Positions 1 to 7,313 of a DNA stretch of 35,224 nucleotides are shown in pieces; the first letter of the stretch is position 1, and every line of letters starts with the position of its first letter. Location of the stretch: positions 1-35,224 of the forward strand of contig CALWFV010000038.1 of NCBI GenBank assembly GCA_944377745.1, given 5' to 3'. A program made the position numbers and the translations under genes. The stretch is from an uncultured Mediterraneibacter sp. Lineage in GTDB: Bacteria > Bacillota > Clostridia > Lachnospirales > Lachnospiraceae. The notes beneath the pieces were generated by a model that worked only from the letters and a program-made list of their open reading frames with translations, was not told where the DNA came from and did not search any database.

Positions 1-76
1 GAAAGCCGTGTGAGGGAGAACCTCATGCACGGTTTGATGAGGGGAAAGAGGGCTAAAGCCCTCTAACCTACTCTAC
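1..76 (+). mobile_element. Group II intron, 3' end only (domains V and VI)
   Basis: The first 36 bases fold as a domain V: AGCCGTG (4-10) pairs with CACGGTT (28-34), TGAGG (11-15) pairs with CCTCA (21-25), a two-base bulge (TG, 26-27) lies between, and the catalytic AGC triad is at 4-6. A domain VI hairpin follows: AGAGGGC (47-53), loop TAAA, GCCCTCT (58-64). The intron then ends in CTACTCTAC, with the 3' boundary placed at about 76. Domain V is the most conserved part of these ribozymes. The reverse transcriptase and 5' parts lie outside the window. The intron runs on the plus strand and interrupts the minus-strand plsY-like gene. Its class and exact boundary are inferred. Confidence 0.8.
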
Positions 77-638
77 CTTCTGTGACATGGCGGATGATCA
101 CGACTGCCGACAGGAGCAGAGTGCCGAATACTACGGGGCGGGGCTGAAAACTGTGAAATGCCGCCGCAGCCAGACAGACATAGGTCACGATGCTCCGCGC
201 CATGTGAGGCTCAATGATGACGACCAGTGAAAAAAACAGATAAAATACAACAAGGGTGAGCACCGGCTGAAGATGAGGGGACAGCCCAAGGAGGCATCCG
301 AAGGAAACAGCAATGGATTTTCCTCCCTCTCTGGGGTGAGGGAACGGGAAAGCATGTCCGATGACCGGAGCTGCCAGAACAAATGCGAACAGACGATTCC
401 CGGGGTTCAGGATCCTCAGCGCAAAATGTACGGGGAAGAATCCTTTCGCGAGTTCCAGACAGAGGATCAGGATCCCGGCCCGTATACCGGCGTGACGGAA
501 AGCGTTGAATGTGCCGGGATTCCCGTCGTCGCTCACCTCACAGATATCGATGCCGTACAAATACCTCGGGATCAGCCGGGCAAAGAGTATGCTCCCCGAC
601 AGATATCCCAGAAGGATAAAGAAATAATATTGCTGCAT
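63..638 (-). pseudogene. PlsY-like glycerol-3-phosphate acyltransferase, C-terminus cut off by group II intron
   Basis: A hydrophobic, multi-pass 191-residue reading frame resembling PlsY, the membrane enzyme that acylates glycerol-3-phosphate from acyl-phosphate in phospholipid synthesis. Landmarks are an N-terminal GS...AR segment, GNPGTFNAFR (family GNxGATNxxR), and GHAFPFPHPREGGKS (family GHxFPxxxxFxGGKG). The start at 636-638 follows an AAGGA site; longer upstream starts would run into the preceding glycosyltransferase gene. The last codons (GRVG, stop at 63-65) are made of intron sequence, so the usual basic RHxxNIxRLxxGTE tail is lost just after RHVTE. The intron is antisense to the gene, so splicing cannot repair the message. 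Even before disruption it was divergent: the usual D..KG is ELAKG and GGKGVA is GGKSIA. It lies 29 bases after the glycosyltransferase, so both probably acted in lipid metabolism. Whether the stump works is unknown. Confidence 0.7.
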
Positions 639-667
639 GATATTCCTTCTTTCTGTGATTGCTATGA

Positions 668-1819
668 TCAGGATCGCGCATCCGGGGAAAACTCCTGTGA
701 AACAGTTTCCCCGGTCAGTTCTCTCAGAAAACGCCAGATGTGTGCTGCGGCATCCTCCGGCAGTGTTTCGCGCTGCTTCCTGCGGATCTCCTCCTGGCGT
801 TCCCTGTCGTGGAGGAGCGACTGCCCGCACCGGATCAGTTCGCCCAGACTGCGCCCTGTGACGGACATGCCGTGTTTGGTAAAGAACGCAAGATTCTTCT
901 CCTCACATCCTGGGATCGGCTTTGTATGGATGATCGGAATGCCTTTGACGGCGGCCTCGGTGCTGGTAAGTCCTCCGGGCTTTGTGAAGATCACGTCGCA
1001 GGCGTCCATGTAGGCGGAGATGTGCTCCGTGTATCCCAGGATGCGGATCTGGGGATGCCGGCCGAAAGCTGTGTGCATGATCTTTCGGAGCCGCTGATTG
1101 TTCCCGCAGATAACGATGATATATTCGTCGGGAGCAAGTTTCGTGAGAAGTTCGGCCACCAGGAGATTTACCTTGCCGAATCCCATGCTCCCGCTCATGA
1201 TGAGGTATACTTTTGCGTCCTCGGGAATCCGGCAGATCGCTCTGGCGACAGGTTTCTTTCCGGGTTTTGAAAAAGCCGGCTTTACGGGTATGCCATAGGG
1301 GAGAAGCTTCTCCCTGGGGATCCCTTTCCCCGCGAACTCGTCGATCAGTGACTCATGTGGGATGACATAGTGATCGCAGTCGGTCTCCTCCCAGAACGGG
1401 ATGCAGGTGTAATCGGTCCCGATGGCCATCACCTTCTGGGTGAGCATCTTTTTCTTTTTCATATAAGTCATTGTCTCCGCCGGAAACAGATGAGGGGTCA
1501 CGATCACATCGCAGGGATGCTCATCCAGATATTTTTTCAGCCTACCGGCAAGGAGTGTATTTGCATAGTAGACCGGCGATTTGTGCCTGTCTGAGCTGAC
1601 CAGTCCGCCGATCCGGTACAGAGCGGAGAAGAGGACAGGCGTATGCTTGACGACGGAGACGTAGCCGCCTCCCACAAGGCGGGAGACGCGTTTTCCGGCA
1701 AGCATCATGATATCAACCAGTTCGGCTTCGTCGCCCTGAGAACGGGCGTACTCCATCAAAGCCTTGCCCGCCGAGTTGTGACCTTCTCCTGTATTGCATG
1801 ATAAGATCAGTATTTTCAT
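668..1819 (-). CDS. MurG/MGDG-synthase-like glycosyltransferase (processive diacylglycerol glucosyltransferase family)
   Basis: A 383-residue GT-B fold glycosyltransferase. The N-terminus MKILILSCNTGEGHNSAG is the glycine-rich motif typical of monogalactosyl-diacylglycerol synthases and Bacillus UgtP, which transfer a sugar from a UDP-sugar onto diacylglycerol at the inner membrane face. The C-terminal half carries GSMGFGK (about residue 211) and the nucleotide-sugar site KPGGLTSTEA (about 280-290), as in the glycosyltransferase family 28 C-terminal domain. There are no membrane spans, as expected for a peripheral membrane enzyme. It is followed 29 bases later by the plsY-like gene, which supports a glycolipid or membrane-lipid role. 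The sugar and exact acceptor cannot be read from sequence. The start at 1817-1819 has only a weak purine-rich ribosome site. Confidence 0.85.
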   Translation of the reverse strand: MKILILSCNTGEGHNSAGKALMEYARSQGDEAELVDIMMLAGKRVSRLVGGGYVSVVKHTPVLFSALYRIGGLVSSDRHKSPVYYANTLLAGRLKKYLDEHPCDVIVTPHLFPAETMTYMKKKKMLTQKVMAIGTDYTCIPFWEETDCDHYVIPHESLIDEFAGKGIPREKLLPYGIPVKPAFSKPGKKPVARAICRIPEDAKVYLIMSGSMGFGKVNLLVAELLTKLAPDEYIIVICGNNQRLRKIMHTAFGRHPQIRILGYTEHISAYMDACDVIFTKPGGLTSTEAAVKGIPIIHTKPIPGCEEKNLAFFTKHGMSVTGRSLGELIRCGQSLLHDRERQEEIRRKQRETLPEDAAAHIWRFLRELTGETVSQEFSPDARS

Positions 1820-1880
1820 AATATGTTCTCGCTTCCATAATAATATGTCCTGCTTTTGCTCTCATATTTTCCCGGTGCCG

Positions 1881-2801
1881 TTACAGTATAATCTCTGAGA
1901 GGAACACCACGGCCGGGATTGCGATGACAGAAAGAACTGTCGTCATGGCAAAAACCTCAGAGGAATAGGTATAGTTCTGCCGGTAACGGATTGCCATTAT
2001 GGTGCCTGTCGTGGCAGCCGGGCAGGCGGTGCCGACCAGAACAGTAGTAGCAACTTCAGAGGGCAGGGCCATCAGTTTTAATACCCCAATCATAAGGACC
2101 GGCAGCAGGATCAGTTTGATAAAAGAGACAAAATAGATCCGCGGATTTCGGATCATTTTTCCAAGGTCGGCCTGAGCAACGGAGAATCCCGCCACCATCA
2201 TGGCAAGAGGTGTGTTCATATCCGCCACATAGTTCATAGAATCAAGAACCACTGATGGGATCCGGATCCGCAGGAAAAACAAAATGACTGCTGTGATCGT
2301 GGCGATGAACATAGGAGAGAGCATCCCTTCCTTCAGATTCTTCAGTGAACACTTTTTCTCCATGAGGATGATCCCATGAGTCCAGGAAAAAAGATTGAAC
2401 GCGACCATATATGCCGTGATATAAAATACGCCGCTGCCGCCCAAAACGCTGTTGATCAGCGGGATCCCGATGAAACCGCAGTTGGAGTACATGCTGTTGA
2501 ACCGCTCGATGCTGCAGTCCGGCCCGGATGAGGGCCGGATCAGCGCTGTGGAGACAATGATACCAAGGATATGGGCGATGAATGCTGCGTTGAAAGCCAG
2601 AAGAAGTCCCCGCACCATATCAGGATCGTAGTCTGTGTCCTGATAGACGGTGAGGATCAGAAGGGGATTGACCACCATGAGCAGCAGATTGGATACAGAG
2701 CGGTTCCCGTTCTGATCCACCAGTTTTATTTTGTAACAGATAAATGCGAGCAGCATGATGAAGAACATCTTCACAAGCTGCTCAAAGATCAAAACAAACA
2801 T
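1881..2801 (-). CDS. AEC-family (auxin efflux carrier-like) transporter
   Basis: A 306-residue integral membrane protein with about ten hydrophobic spans. It has the two-part arrangement of the auxin efflux carrier family: an N-terminal bundle containing VNPLLIL and a GFIGIPL segment, and a C-terminal bundle containing TACPAATTG. Bacterial members export or import small carboxylates such as malate or other organic acids; the substrate here is not predictable. It starts 15 bases after the yqeY stop and ends 61 bases before the glycosyltransferase, so it is probably transcribed with both. Confidence 0.85.
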   Translation of the reverse strand: MFVLIFEQLVKMFFIMLLAFICYKIKLVDQNGNRSVSNLLLMVVNPLLILTVYQDTDYDPDMVRGLLLAFNAAFIAHILGIIVSTALIRPSSGPDCSIERFNSMYSNCGFIGIPLINSVLGGSGVFYITAYMVAFNLFSWTHGIILMEKKCSLKNLKEGMLSPMFIATITAVILFFLRIRIPSVVLDSMNYVADMNTPLAMMVAGFSVAQADLGKMIRNPRIYFVSFIKLILLPVLMIGVLKLMALPSEVATTVLVGTACPAATTGTIMAIRYRQNYTYSSEVFAMTTVLSVIAIPAVVFLSEIIL

Positions 2802-2816
2802 AGGAGAAAAACCTCT

Positions 2817-3263
2817 TTACTGCATGAATCCGGCCAGAAGATCGTTGACAAGCTTTCCGTCTGCTTTTCCCCTGACTTTCGGCATCAGCACTTTCATGAT
2901 GCGTCCTTTGTCTTTCGGGAGAGGCTTATCGATACCGAGTTCGATGAGAACTTCGTCTATTGCTGCTTTGATCTCATCCTCCGACATCATTTTCGGTGCG
3001 TACTCTTCCAGCACGGCCAGTCTTTTATATGCCTCATCCAGAAGATCCGCGCGGTTTTCCGGAGTCATCTCGATGGTTTCTTTCAGCTGTTTGATCTCCT
3101 TTAATACGACCTGATTCTCTTCTTCTTCGGTCAGATCGGTTCTTTTGTCGATGGCTTTGTTTTTGAGTGAGGAAAGCAGAAAAGAAAGAGCGGCCTTCCT
3201 CTCCTTGTCCCCGGCTTTCATTGCGGCTATCATAGCGCTTCTTACTTCTTCGATCTTAGTCAT
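2817..3263 (-). CDS. yqeY: YqeY / GatB-tail-like protein
   Basis: A 148-residue, mostly helical protein matching the YqeY family, which resembles the tail domain of the GatB subunit of tRNA-dependent amidotransferase. Visible landmarks are R..LR-type N-terminal helices with MKAGDKERKAALSFLLSSLK, an acidic middle segment (YAPKMMSEDEI) and the C-terminal KDKGRIMKVLMPKVRGKADGK. The family is thought to bind tRNA or assist amidotransfer, but its physiological role is unproven. The length is typical. The start codon at 3261-3263 follows AGGAGG with six to seven bases of spacing. It lies 36 bases after pduL. Confidence 0.9.
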   Translation of the reverse strand: MTKIEEVRSAMIAAMKAGDKERKAALSFLLSSLKNKAIDKRTDLTEEEENQVVLKEIKQLKETIEMTPENRADLLDEAYKRLAVLEEYAPKMMSEDEIKAAIDEVLIELGIDKPLPKDKGRIMKVLMPKVRGKADGKLVNDLLAGFMQ

Positions 3264-3299
3264 GACTGATTACCTCCTGATATTTAGTATGGAACATTT

Positions 3300-3941
3300 T
3301 TACCGGTGTATGCCTGCCCGGAGTTCTTCCGCCCAGGCCTGCAGGCTGTAGGTGTGCCCGTTGAACAGTTTCAGAATGACCCCGGAAGGGTTGTCCTCAT
3401 TTGCAAAAGCGTTCGCCTCGTCCGTATCCACATGCATGGCAAGGGAATAGGATGGGCTGACTCTGACTACCACGTCGGAAAAAATCAGAGAACGCTCATA
3501 GCTTGTGGTGATCACAAAGACGATATCATTGTCCTTCACATGAGCGCGGAGCGCGTCCACAGGGGTCATATGGATGTGGCGTTTTGCCACGATGACACCT
3601 TTCTCCAGTTCTAATTTCCCATTTGGCCCGATCAGAGTGCAGCCGGGAGTGCCTTCCAGGTCCCCGGACTGTCGGATAACGCTTTTGATCCCCAGACGCC
3701 TTGCGTCCGTCACGGAGATCTCCACCTGTGTCGCGCTCCGGCAGGGGCCAAGGATGACGACTTTCTCGAATCTGCCTTTGGGACCGGCTACGGTGAGACG
3801 CTCCTTGCAGGCGTACTGTCCGGGCTGGCTTAACTCCCTGGCAAATGTGGGTCTTGCGCCGGGACCGAACAGCGTCTCGAAATCTTTATCTGTGATATGG
3901 ATATGTCTCGCAGAAGTCTCGATCGGTATCGTTAAACTCAT
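3300..3941 (-). CDS. pduL: PduL-type phosphate propanoyltransferase / phosphotransacylase
   Basis: A 213-residue PduL-family phosphotransacylase, which interconverts acyl-CoA and acyl-phosphate using two zinc ions and is unrelated to Pta. Two family repeats are visible: IPIETSARHIHIT near the start and GVIVAKRHIHMTP in the second half; the RHIH histidines are the expected metal ligands. A GHTYS motif lies near the C-terminus. The start was chosen at the ATG (MSLTIP), 11 bases after AGGAG; a GTG four codons upstream touches the ribosome site and is unlikely. There is no N-terminal microcompartment targeting helix and no shell gene nearby, so a cytosolic housekeeping role with acetate kinase is more likely than a propanediol compartment. 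It is first in its operon, downstream of a promoter at 3984-4012. Confidence 0.88.
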   Translation of the reverse strand: MSLTIPIETSARHIHITDKDFETLFGPGARPTFARELSQPGQYACKERLTVAGPKGRFEKVVILGPCRSATQVEISVTDARRLGIKSVIRQSGDLEGTPGCTLIGPNGKLELEKGVIVAKRHIHMTPVDALRAHVKDNDIVFVITTSYERSLIFSDVVVRVSPSYSLAMHVDTDEANAFANEDNPSGVILKLFNGHTYSLQAWAEELRAGIHR

Positions 3942-3983
3942 GGTTTTCACCACTCCTTTTCTGAACTTATGCCCATGGTTAAG

Positions 3984-4012
3984 ATTTTAGCAGAATAAAG
4001 TGCGGTTTTCAA
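3984..4012 (-). promoter_or_regulatory. Sigma-A promoter of the pduL operon
   Basis: On the minus strand TTGAAA (4007-4012) is separated by 17 bases from TAAAAT (3984-3989), which is preceded by an extended -10 TGC. The predicted start is roughly 35 bases upstream of the pduL ATG. Read from sequence only. Confidence 0.65.
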
Positions 4013-4019
4013 TAGCGGA

Positions 4020-4145
4020 TGCGCAGGTTAAAAACAGGTAAAAATAAAGTAAATGAAATATAAAGATTGTGTAAAAAATCCATTGACACGTCTGATAAGT
4101 ACATGCTAGTTTAATAATAGCGCGTAAAAGTGCGCAGGTTAAAAA
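4020..4145. repeat. Pair of 15-bp direct repeats flanking the Na/Pi transporter promoter
   Basis: The 15-mer TGCGCAGGTTAAAAA occurs at 4020-4034 and again at 4131-4145, 111 bases apart, bracketing the putative promoter at 4083-4112. The exact identity in otherwise A/T-rich intergenic DNA suggests either a paired regulator site or a relic of a small duplication. No known operator consensus was recognised. Confidence 0.5.
4083..4112 (+). promoter_or_regulatory. Probable promoter of the Na/Pi cotransporter gene
   Basis: TTGACA (4083-4088) is a perfect -35. After 18 bases, TGC (4104-4106) leads into TAGTTT (4107-4112), a weak -10 rescued by the extended TGn element. The gene starts 68 bases further on, behind AAAGGAG. 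Confidence 0.5.
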
Positions 4146-4179
4146 GTAAATATAGTTTTCACTAAAGGAGAAAAGAGTA

Positions 4180-5808
4180 ATGGGTATAACAGACGTCCTC
4201 TCTTTGTTTGGCGGGCTTGCGCTGTTCCTCTACGGAATGCAGATGATGAGCACCGGGCTGGAGGCAGCTGCCGGGAACAAAATGAAATCGATCCTTGAAA
4301 AACTGACCTCAAACCGTGTCAAAGGCGTGCTGGTCGGAGCTGCCATCACCGCAGTGATCCAGTCCTCTTCCGCGACGACGGTCATGGTCGTGGGCTTTGT
4401 GAATTCCGGACTCATGACGCTGAAACAGGCGGTATGGATCATCATGGGGGCCAACATCGGTACGACCATCACGGGTCAGCTGATCGCTCTGGACATCGGA
4501 GCGATCGCACCGCTCTTCGCGATCATCGGCGTGGCGGTGATGATGTTCGTAAAAAATGAGAAGGTACATCATATCAGCAGTATTTTTGCGGGACTGGGTA
4601 TCCTCTTTATGGGGATGGATATGATGGGGGCGGCGATGGAGCCACTCCAGGACTCAGAAGCGTTTATCAACCTGATGACCAAATTCAGCAATCCGCTGAT
4701 CGGGATCCTGGTGGGTGCGGTGTTTACCGCGATCATTCAGTCTTCGTCGGCATCTGTGGGTATCCTGCAGGCCCTTGCGGCGACGGGGATGGTGCCGTTG
4801 TCCAGCGCGGTGTATGTGCTGTTCGGGCAGAACATCGGAACCTGCATCACGGCGGTCCTCGCCTCTATTGGGATGAAGGTTAACGCCAAGAGAACGACGA
4901 TCATCCATCTGATGTTTAATATCATAGGTACGATCATTTTTACGATCGTCTGTATGGTCACACCGTATGTACACCTGATCGAGTCGATTACGCCGGGAGA
5001 TCCGGTAGCACAGATCGCGAATGCGCATACTATATTTAATATAGTAACAACATTGATCCTTCTGCCGTTCGGAACGCAGATGGCGGATATCGCCGTGAAG
5101 ATCCTTCCGGAAAGCAAAAAGGAGGACGACGAGGATCTGCGCCTCAAGTATATCCGTCCTTTCGAGTCCTCCTATGCCATCGGAAACAGTGCCGTTGCAG
5201 TGACTCAGGTACGTGAAGAAGTGGGCAGGATGCAGGAGATGGTGATGAAGAACATCGCGGACGCGTTTGACACACTCATCAAATACGATGAGAAGTCACG
5301 TCAGAAAGTGGAAGAGCGGGAAGAGTACATCGATTACCTGAATAAAGGGATCTCGGAATACGTCGTCTCTCTGATGGCGGGCGAGATGTCCTCGGACGAT
5401 TCCAGAAAGATCAACGGATATTATGCGATCATAAGCAATCTGGAGAGGATCGGAGACCATGCGGTGAACATCGTGGAATATGCCGATGATATGAAGAAGT
5501 GGGATCTGAAGTTCTCTGACAATGTGCTGGAAGAACTGGAAGAGATGAAGAAACAGTGTATCGCGTCTCTGGACAATGTAAAAGACGTGGATGCGGGCAA
5601 TGTGGACGAGGTGCTTGCTCAGGCGGTGGCCATGGAGCAGAAGACGGACAACATGCGGGACAAATATTTCAAGAAACAGATGCAGCGGCTGAAAAAAGGA
5701 AAATGCAAGCCGCAGAGCGGGATCGTATTTTCCGAAATCCTCACGGACTTCGAGCGAATGGGAGATCATGTGCTCAATATCGCCCAGGAATATCGGGGCA
5801 TGGAATAA
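4180..5808 (+). CDS. Na/Pi cotransporter family protein with C-terminal PhoU-like domain
   Basis: A 542-residue protein of the sodium-dependent phosphate transporter (NptA/YjbB, SLC34-like) family. The membrane half (about 1-310) contains two inverted repeats, each with the QSSSA signature that binds phosphate and sodium: QSSSATT at residue 61 and QSSSASV at residue 187. The cytoplasmic C-terminal part (about 340-542) is helical and PhoU-like, with ERIGDHAVNI and ERMGDHVLNI, the paired metal-binding helices of PhoU. The protein moves inorganic phosphate across the inner membrane; in YjbB-type proteins the direction is thought to be outward. ATG 4180 follows AAAGGAG by nine bases. It has its own promoter and appears monocistronic. 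Confidence 0.92.
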   Translation: MGITDVLSLFGGLALFLYGMQMMSTGLEAAAGNKMKSILEKLTSNRVKGVLVGAAITAVIQSSSATTVMVVGFVNSGLMTLKQAVWIIMGANIGTTITGQLIALDIGAIAPLFAIIGVAVMMFVKNEKVHHISSIFAGLGILFMGMDMMGAAMEPLQDSEAFINLMTKFSNPLIGILVGAVFTAIIQSSSASVGILQALAATGMVPLSSAVYVLFGQNIGTCITAVLASIGMKVNAKRTTIIHLMFNIIGTIIFTIVCMVTPYVHLIESITPGDPVAQIANAHTIFNIVTTLILLPFGTQMADIAVKILPESKKEDDEDLRLKYIRPFESSYAIGNSAVAVTQVREEVGRMQEMVMKNIADAFDTLIKYDEKSRQKVEEREEYIDYLNKGISEYVVSLMAGEMSSDDSRKINGYYAIISNLERIGDHAVNIVEYADDMKKWDLKFSDNVLEELEEMKKQCIASLDNVKDVDAGNVDEVLAQAVAMEQKTDNMRDKYFKKQMQRLKKGKCKPQSGIVFSEILTDFERMGDHVLNIAQEYRGME

Positions 5809-5814
5809 AGGGAG

Positions 5815-5843
5815 CGTCATGATAAGAGGATGACGTATATTTT
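5815..5843 (+). terminator. Weak intrinsic terminator after the Na/Pi transporter
   Basis: CGTCAT (5815-5820) and ATGACG (5830-5835) form a six-pair stem with a nine-base loop, followed by TATATTTT. The stem is short, so leaky termination is likely. Confidence 0.4.
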
Positions 5844-5920
5844 CCTCCGTTTTACAGATACTACATTTAATGACAGAAAAAGTAAGAATGCAGAATCTTG
5901 TAAGACGGAGGAATTTTTAT

Positions 5921-6466
5921 ATGAAAGCGACAGGAATAGTAAGGAGGATCGACGACCTAGGGCGTGTCGTCATCCCGAAAGAGATCAGAAGGACGCTCCG
6001 CATCCGTGAGGGTGACCCGCTGGAAATCTTCACGGATCGTGAGGGTGAGATCATACTGAAAAAATATTCGCCCATCGGGGAACTGGGAACCCTTGCAAAA
6101 CTCTATGCGGAAAGCCTTTCCCAGACTCTGGGGTGCACGGTGTGCATCACGGATATGGATCAGGTAGTGTCCGCTTCGGGAGCGGGGAAGAAGGATCTGC
6201 AGGATCAGTTTATCAGCAGGGAGGCGGAGAGACTGATCCAGGATCGGGGGCAGCTTCTGGCGAAAGCAGGAGACTCCGGTTATATCAGGATTACGGCGGA
6301 TATGGGGGCATATCTCGACGAAGCGGTCTGCCCGATCATCAGTGAGGGCGATGTGATCGGTTCCGTGATCCTTCTGAACCGGGACGAGAAGAAAAAGTTC
6401 GGGGAACTGGAACAGAAGGTGGCCCAGAGTGCCGCAGATTTTCTGGGAAGGCAGATGGCGTCGTAA
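5921..6466 (+). CDS. spoVT: Stage V sporulation regulator SpoVT (AbrB-type DNA-binding plus GAF-like domain)
   Basis: A 181-residue protein beginning MKATGIVRRIDDLGRVVIPKEIRR, the hallmark N-terminal swapped-hairpin (AbrB/SpoVT) DNA-binding domain, residues 1-50. Residues about 55-181 form a GAF-like ligand-sensing domain. In Bacillus SpoVT is made in the forespore under sigma-G and tunes late sporulation genes; the length here matches the 178-residue Bacillus protein. The ATG at 5921 is set by GGAGGA (5907-5912) eight bases upstream; an upstream in-frame ATG at 5870 lacks a ribosome site and adds a non-conserved extension. Its presence argues for an endospore former. No convincing sigma-G promoter was identified by eye. 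The stop codon lies inside a tandem repeat. Confidence 0.93.
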   Translation: MKATGIVRRIDDLGRVVIPKEIRRTLRIREGDPLEIFTDREGEIILKKYSPIGELGTLAKLYAESLSQTLGCTVCITDMDQVVSASGAGKKDLQDQFISREAERLIQDRGQLLAKAGDSGYIRITADMGAYLDEAVCPIISEGDVIGSVILLNRDEKKKFGELEQKVAQSAADFLGRQMAS

Positions 6467-6529
6467 AGCCAGGGCTCTCGGAAAAGCAGACGGCGTCATA
6501 AAGTCAGGGTTCTCGGAAAAGCAGACGGC
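6451..6529. repeat. 35-bp tandem duplication spanning the spoVT stop codon
   Basis: A 35-base unit beginning GCAGATGGCGTCGTAAAG (6451-6485) is followed directly by a second copy (6486-6520) with four substitutions, and by nine bases of a third (6521-6529). The first copy encodes the last SpoVT residues and its stop. The partial third copy feeds into AGACG-GCTTTT-CGTCT, a small hairpin that may serve as the spoVT terminator. Confidence 0.75.
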
Positions 6530-6638
6530 TTTTCGTCTCTGTGAAAACGAAATTTTCTTTCATGTCATGGTCATAAATTTCCGGACCGGCTCATAGAATA
6601 TATTCAGAAGAAAGCTGAGAGGTCAGGAGGGACATGAT

Positions 6639-7025
6639 ATGGAGAAAAAAGCGGGTGTGGGAACCGGGGCACAGAGAAAAGCAGTAGATCTGCTGAAATC
6701 ACTTCTGTGCGCATATGTCATCACTGGGATTCTGCTGCTGGTGCTGACGCTGCTGCTCTATAAAATGGGGCTGAGCGAGGAAAATGTAAATGCAGGGATT
6801 ATCCTGATCTATGTGATATCAACCTTTGCGGGAGGATTTGTGATCGGGAAACTGTCCGGGACGAGAAAGTTTCTGTGGGGACTCATTACAGGTGTGCTCT
6901 ATTTCGCGCTTCTGGTCCTGATCTCCTTTGGGATCTATCATTCGCTCCAGTCAGGGGCAGGCAGTCTTGCAACGACCCTTCTGCTGTGCGCCGGCGGCGG
7001 AATGCTGGGCGGGATGGTTTCGTAA
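6639..7025 (+). CDS. TIGR04086-type small membrane protein (YrzE-like)
   Basis: A 128-residue protein with four predicted membrane spans: about 20-42, 52-70, 75-98 and 104-124, the last glycine-rich (LCAGGGMLGGMVS). Length, topology and position directly upstream of the SCIFF peptide gene match the TIGR04086 family of Clostridia, whose function is unknown. ATG 6639 is placed eight bases after AGGAGG (6625-6630); another ATG at 6634 is out of frame. A functional link with the SCIFF/SecDF genes is inferred from gene order only, since scfA appears to have its own promoter. Confidence 0.75.
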   Translation: MEKKAGVGTGAQRKAVDLLKSLLCAYVITGILLLVLTLLLYKMGLSEENVNAGIILIYVISTFAGGFVIGKLSGTRKFLWGLITGVLYFALLVLISFGIYHSLQSGAGSLATTLLLCAGGGMLGGMVS

Positions 7026-7033
7026 AAAAAGGG

Positions 7034-7062
7034 TTTCAAAACCGGAATTCCTGTGCTATAAT
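7034..7062 (+). promoter_or_regulatory. Extended -10 promoter of scfA
   Basis: A perfect TATAAT (7057-7062) is preceded by TGC (7054-7056), giving an extended -10; TTTCAA (7034-7039) sits 17 bases upstream as a weak -35. The scfA ATG is 47 bases downstream with GGAGGG between. Confidence 0.75.
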
Positions 7063-7109
7063 GTTACGAGCAGATGTGCGAGAAGCACGAAAGAACAGGA
7101 GGGTAGGAC

Positions 7110-7253
7110 ATGAAACACATCAAGACATTAAATACACAGACACTGAACAATACAGTGAAAAAAGGCGGATGCGGCGAGTGCCAGACATCATGCCAGTCTG
7201 CATGTAAAACATCCTGCACTGTAGGAAATCAGACGTGTGAGCAGAAGAAATAG
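7110..7253 (+). CDS. scfA: SCIFF ranthipeptide precursor (six cysteines in forty-five)
   Basis: A 47-residue peptide beginning MKHIKTLNTQTLNNTVKKGG. Its C-terminal core holds six cysteines at residues 21, 24, 28, 32, 36 and 43. This matches the SCIFF family, a near-universal ribosomal peptide of Clostridia. The partner radical SAM enzyme ScfB links core cysteines to alpha or gamma carbons of other residues, making thioether (ranthipeptide) bridges; threonines among the cysteines (QTSCQSACKTSC) are likely acceptors. ATG 7110 follows AGGAGGG. Its own strong promoter and a downstream hairpin before scfB suggest the precursor is made in excess over the enzyme. In studied clostridia ranthipeptides have been linked to population-level signalling rather than killing; the role here is unknown. 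Confidence 0.95.
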   Translation: MKHIKTLNTQTLNNTVKKGGCGECQTSCQSACKTSCTVGNQTCEQKK

Positions 7254-7290
7254 CAGATTTCTTTCCGCTTGAAAAAAGAACAAAGATGAG

Positions 7291-7313
7291 GGCAGCGGTC
7301 AAAAGCCGCTGCC
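7291..7313 (+). promoter_or_regulatory. RNA hairpin between scfA and scfB
   Basis: GGCAGCGG (7291-7298) pairs perfectly with CCGCTGCC (7306-7313) across a seven-base loop (TCAAAAG). There is no clean U-tract after it (TTACGCTTGT), so it is more likely a partial attenuator or a 3'-end stabiliser of the short scfA message than a full terminator. It would set the precursor-to-enzyme ratio; this is inference. Confidence 0.55.
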
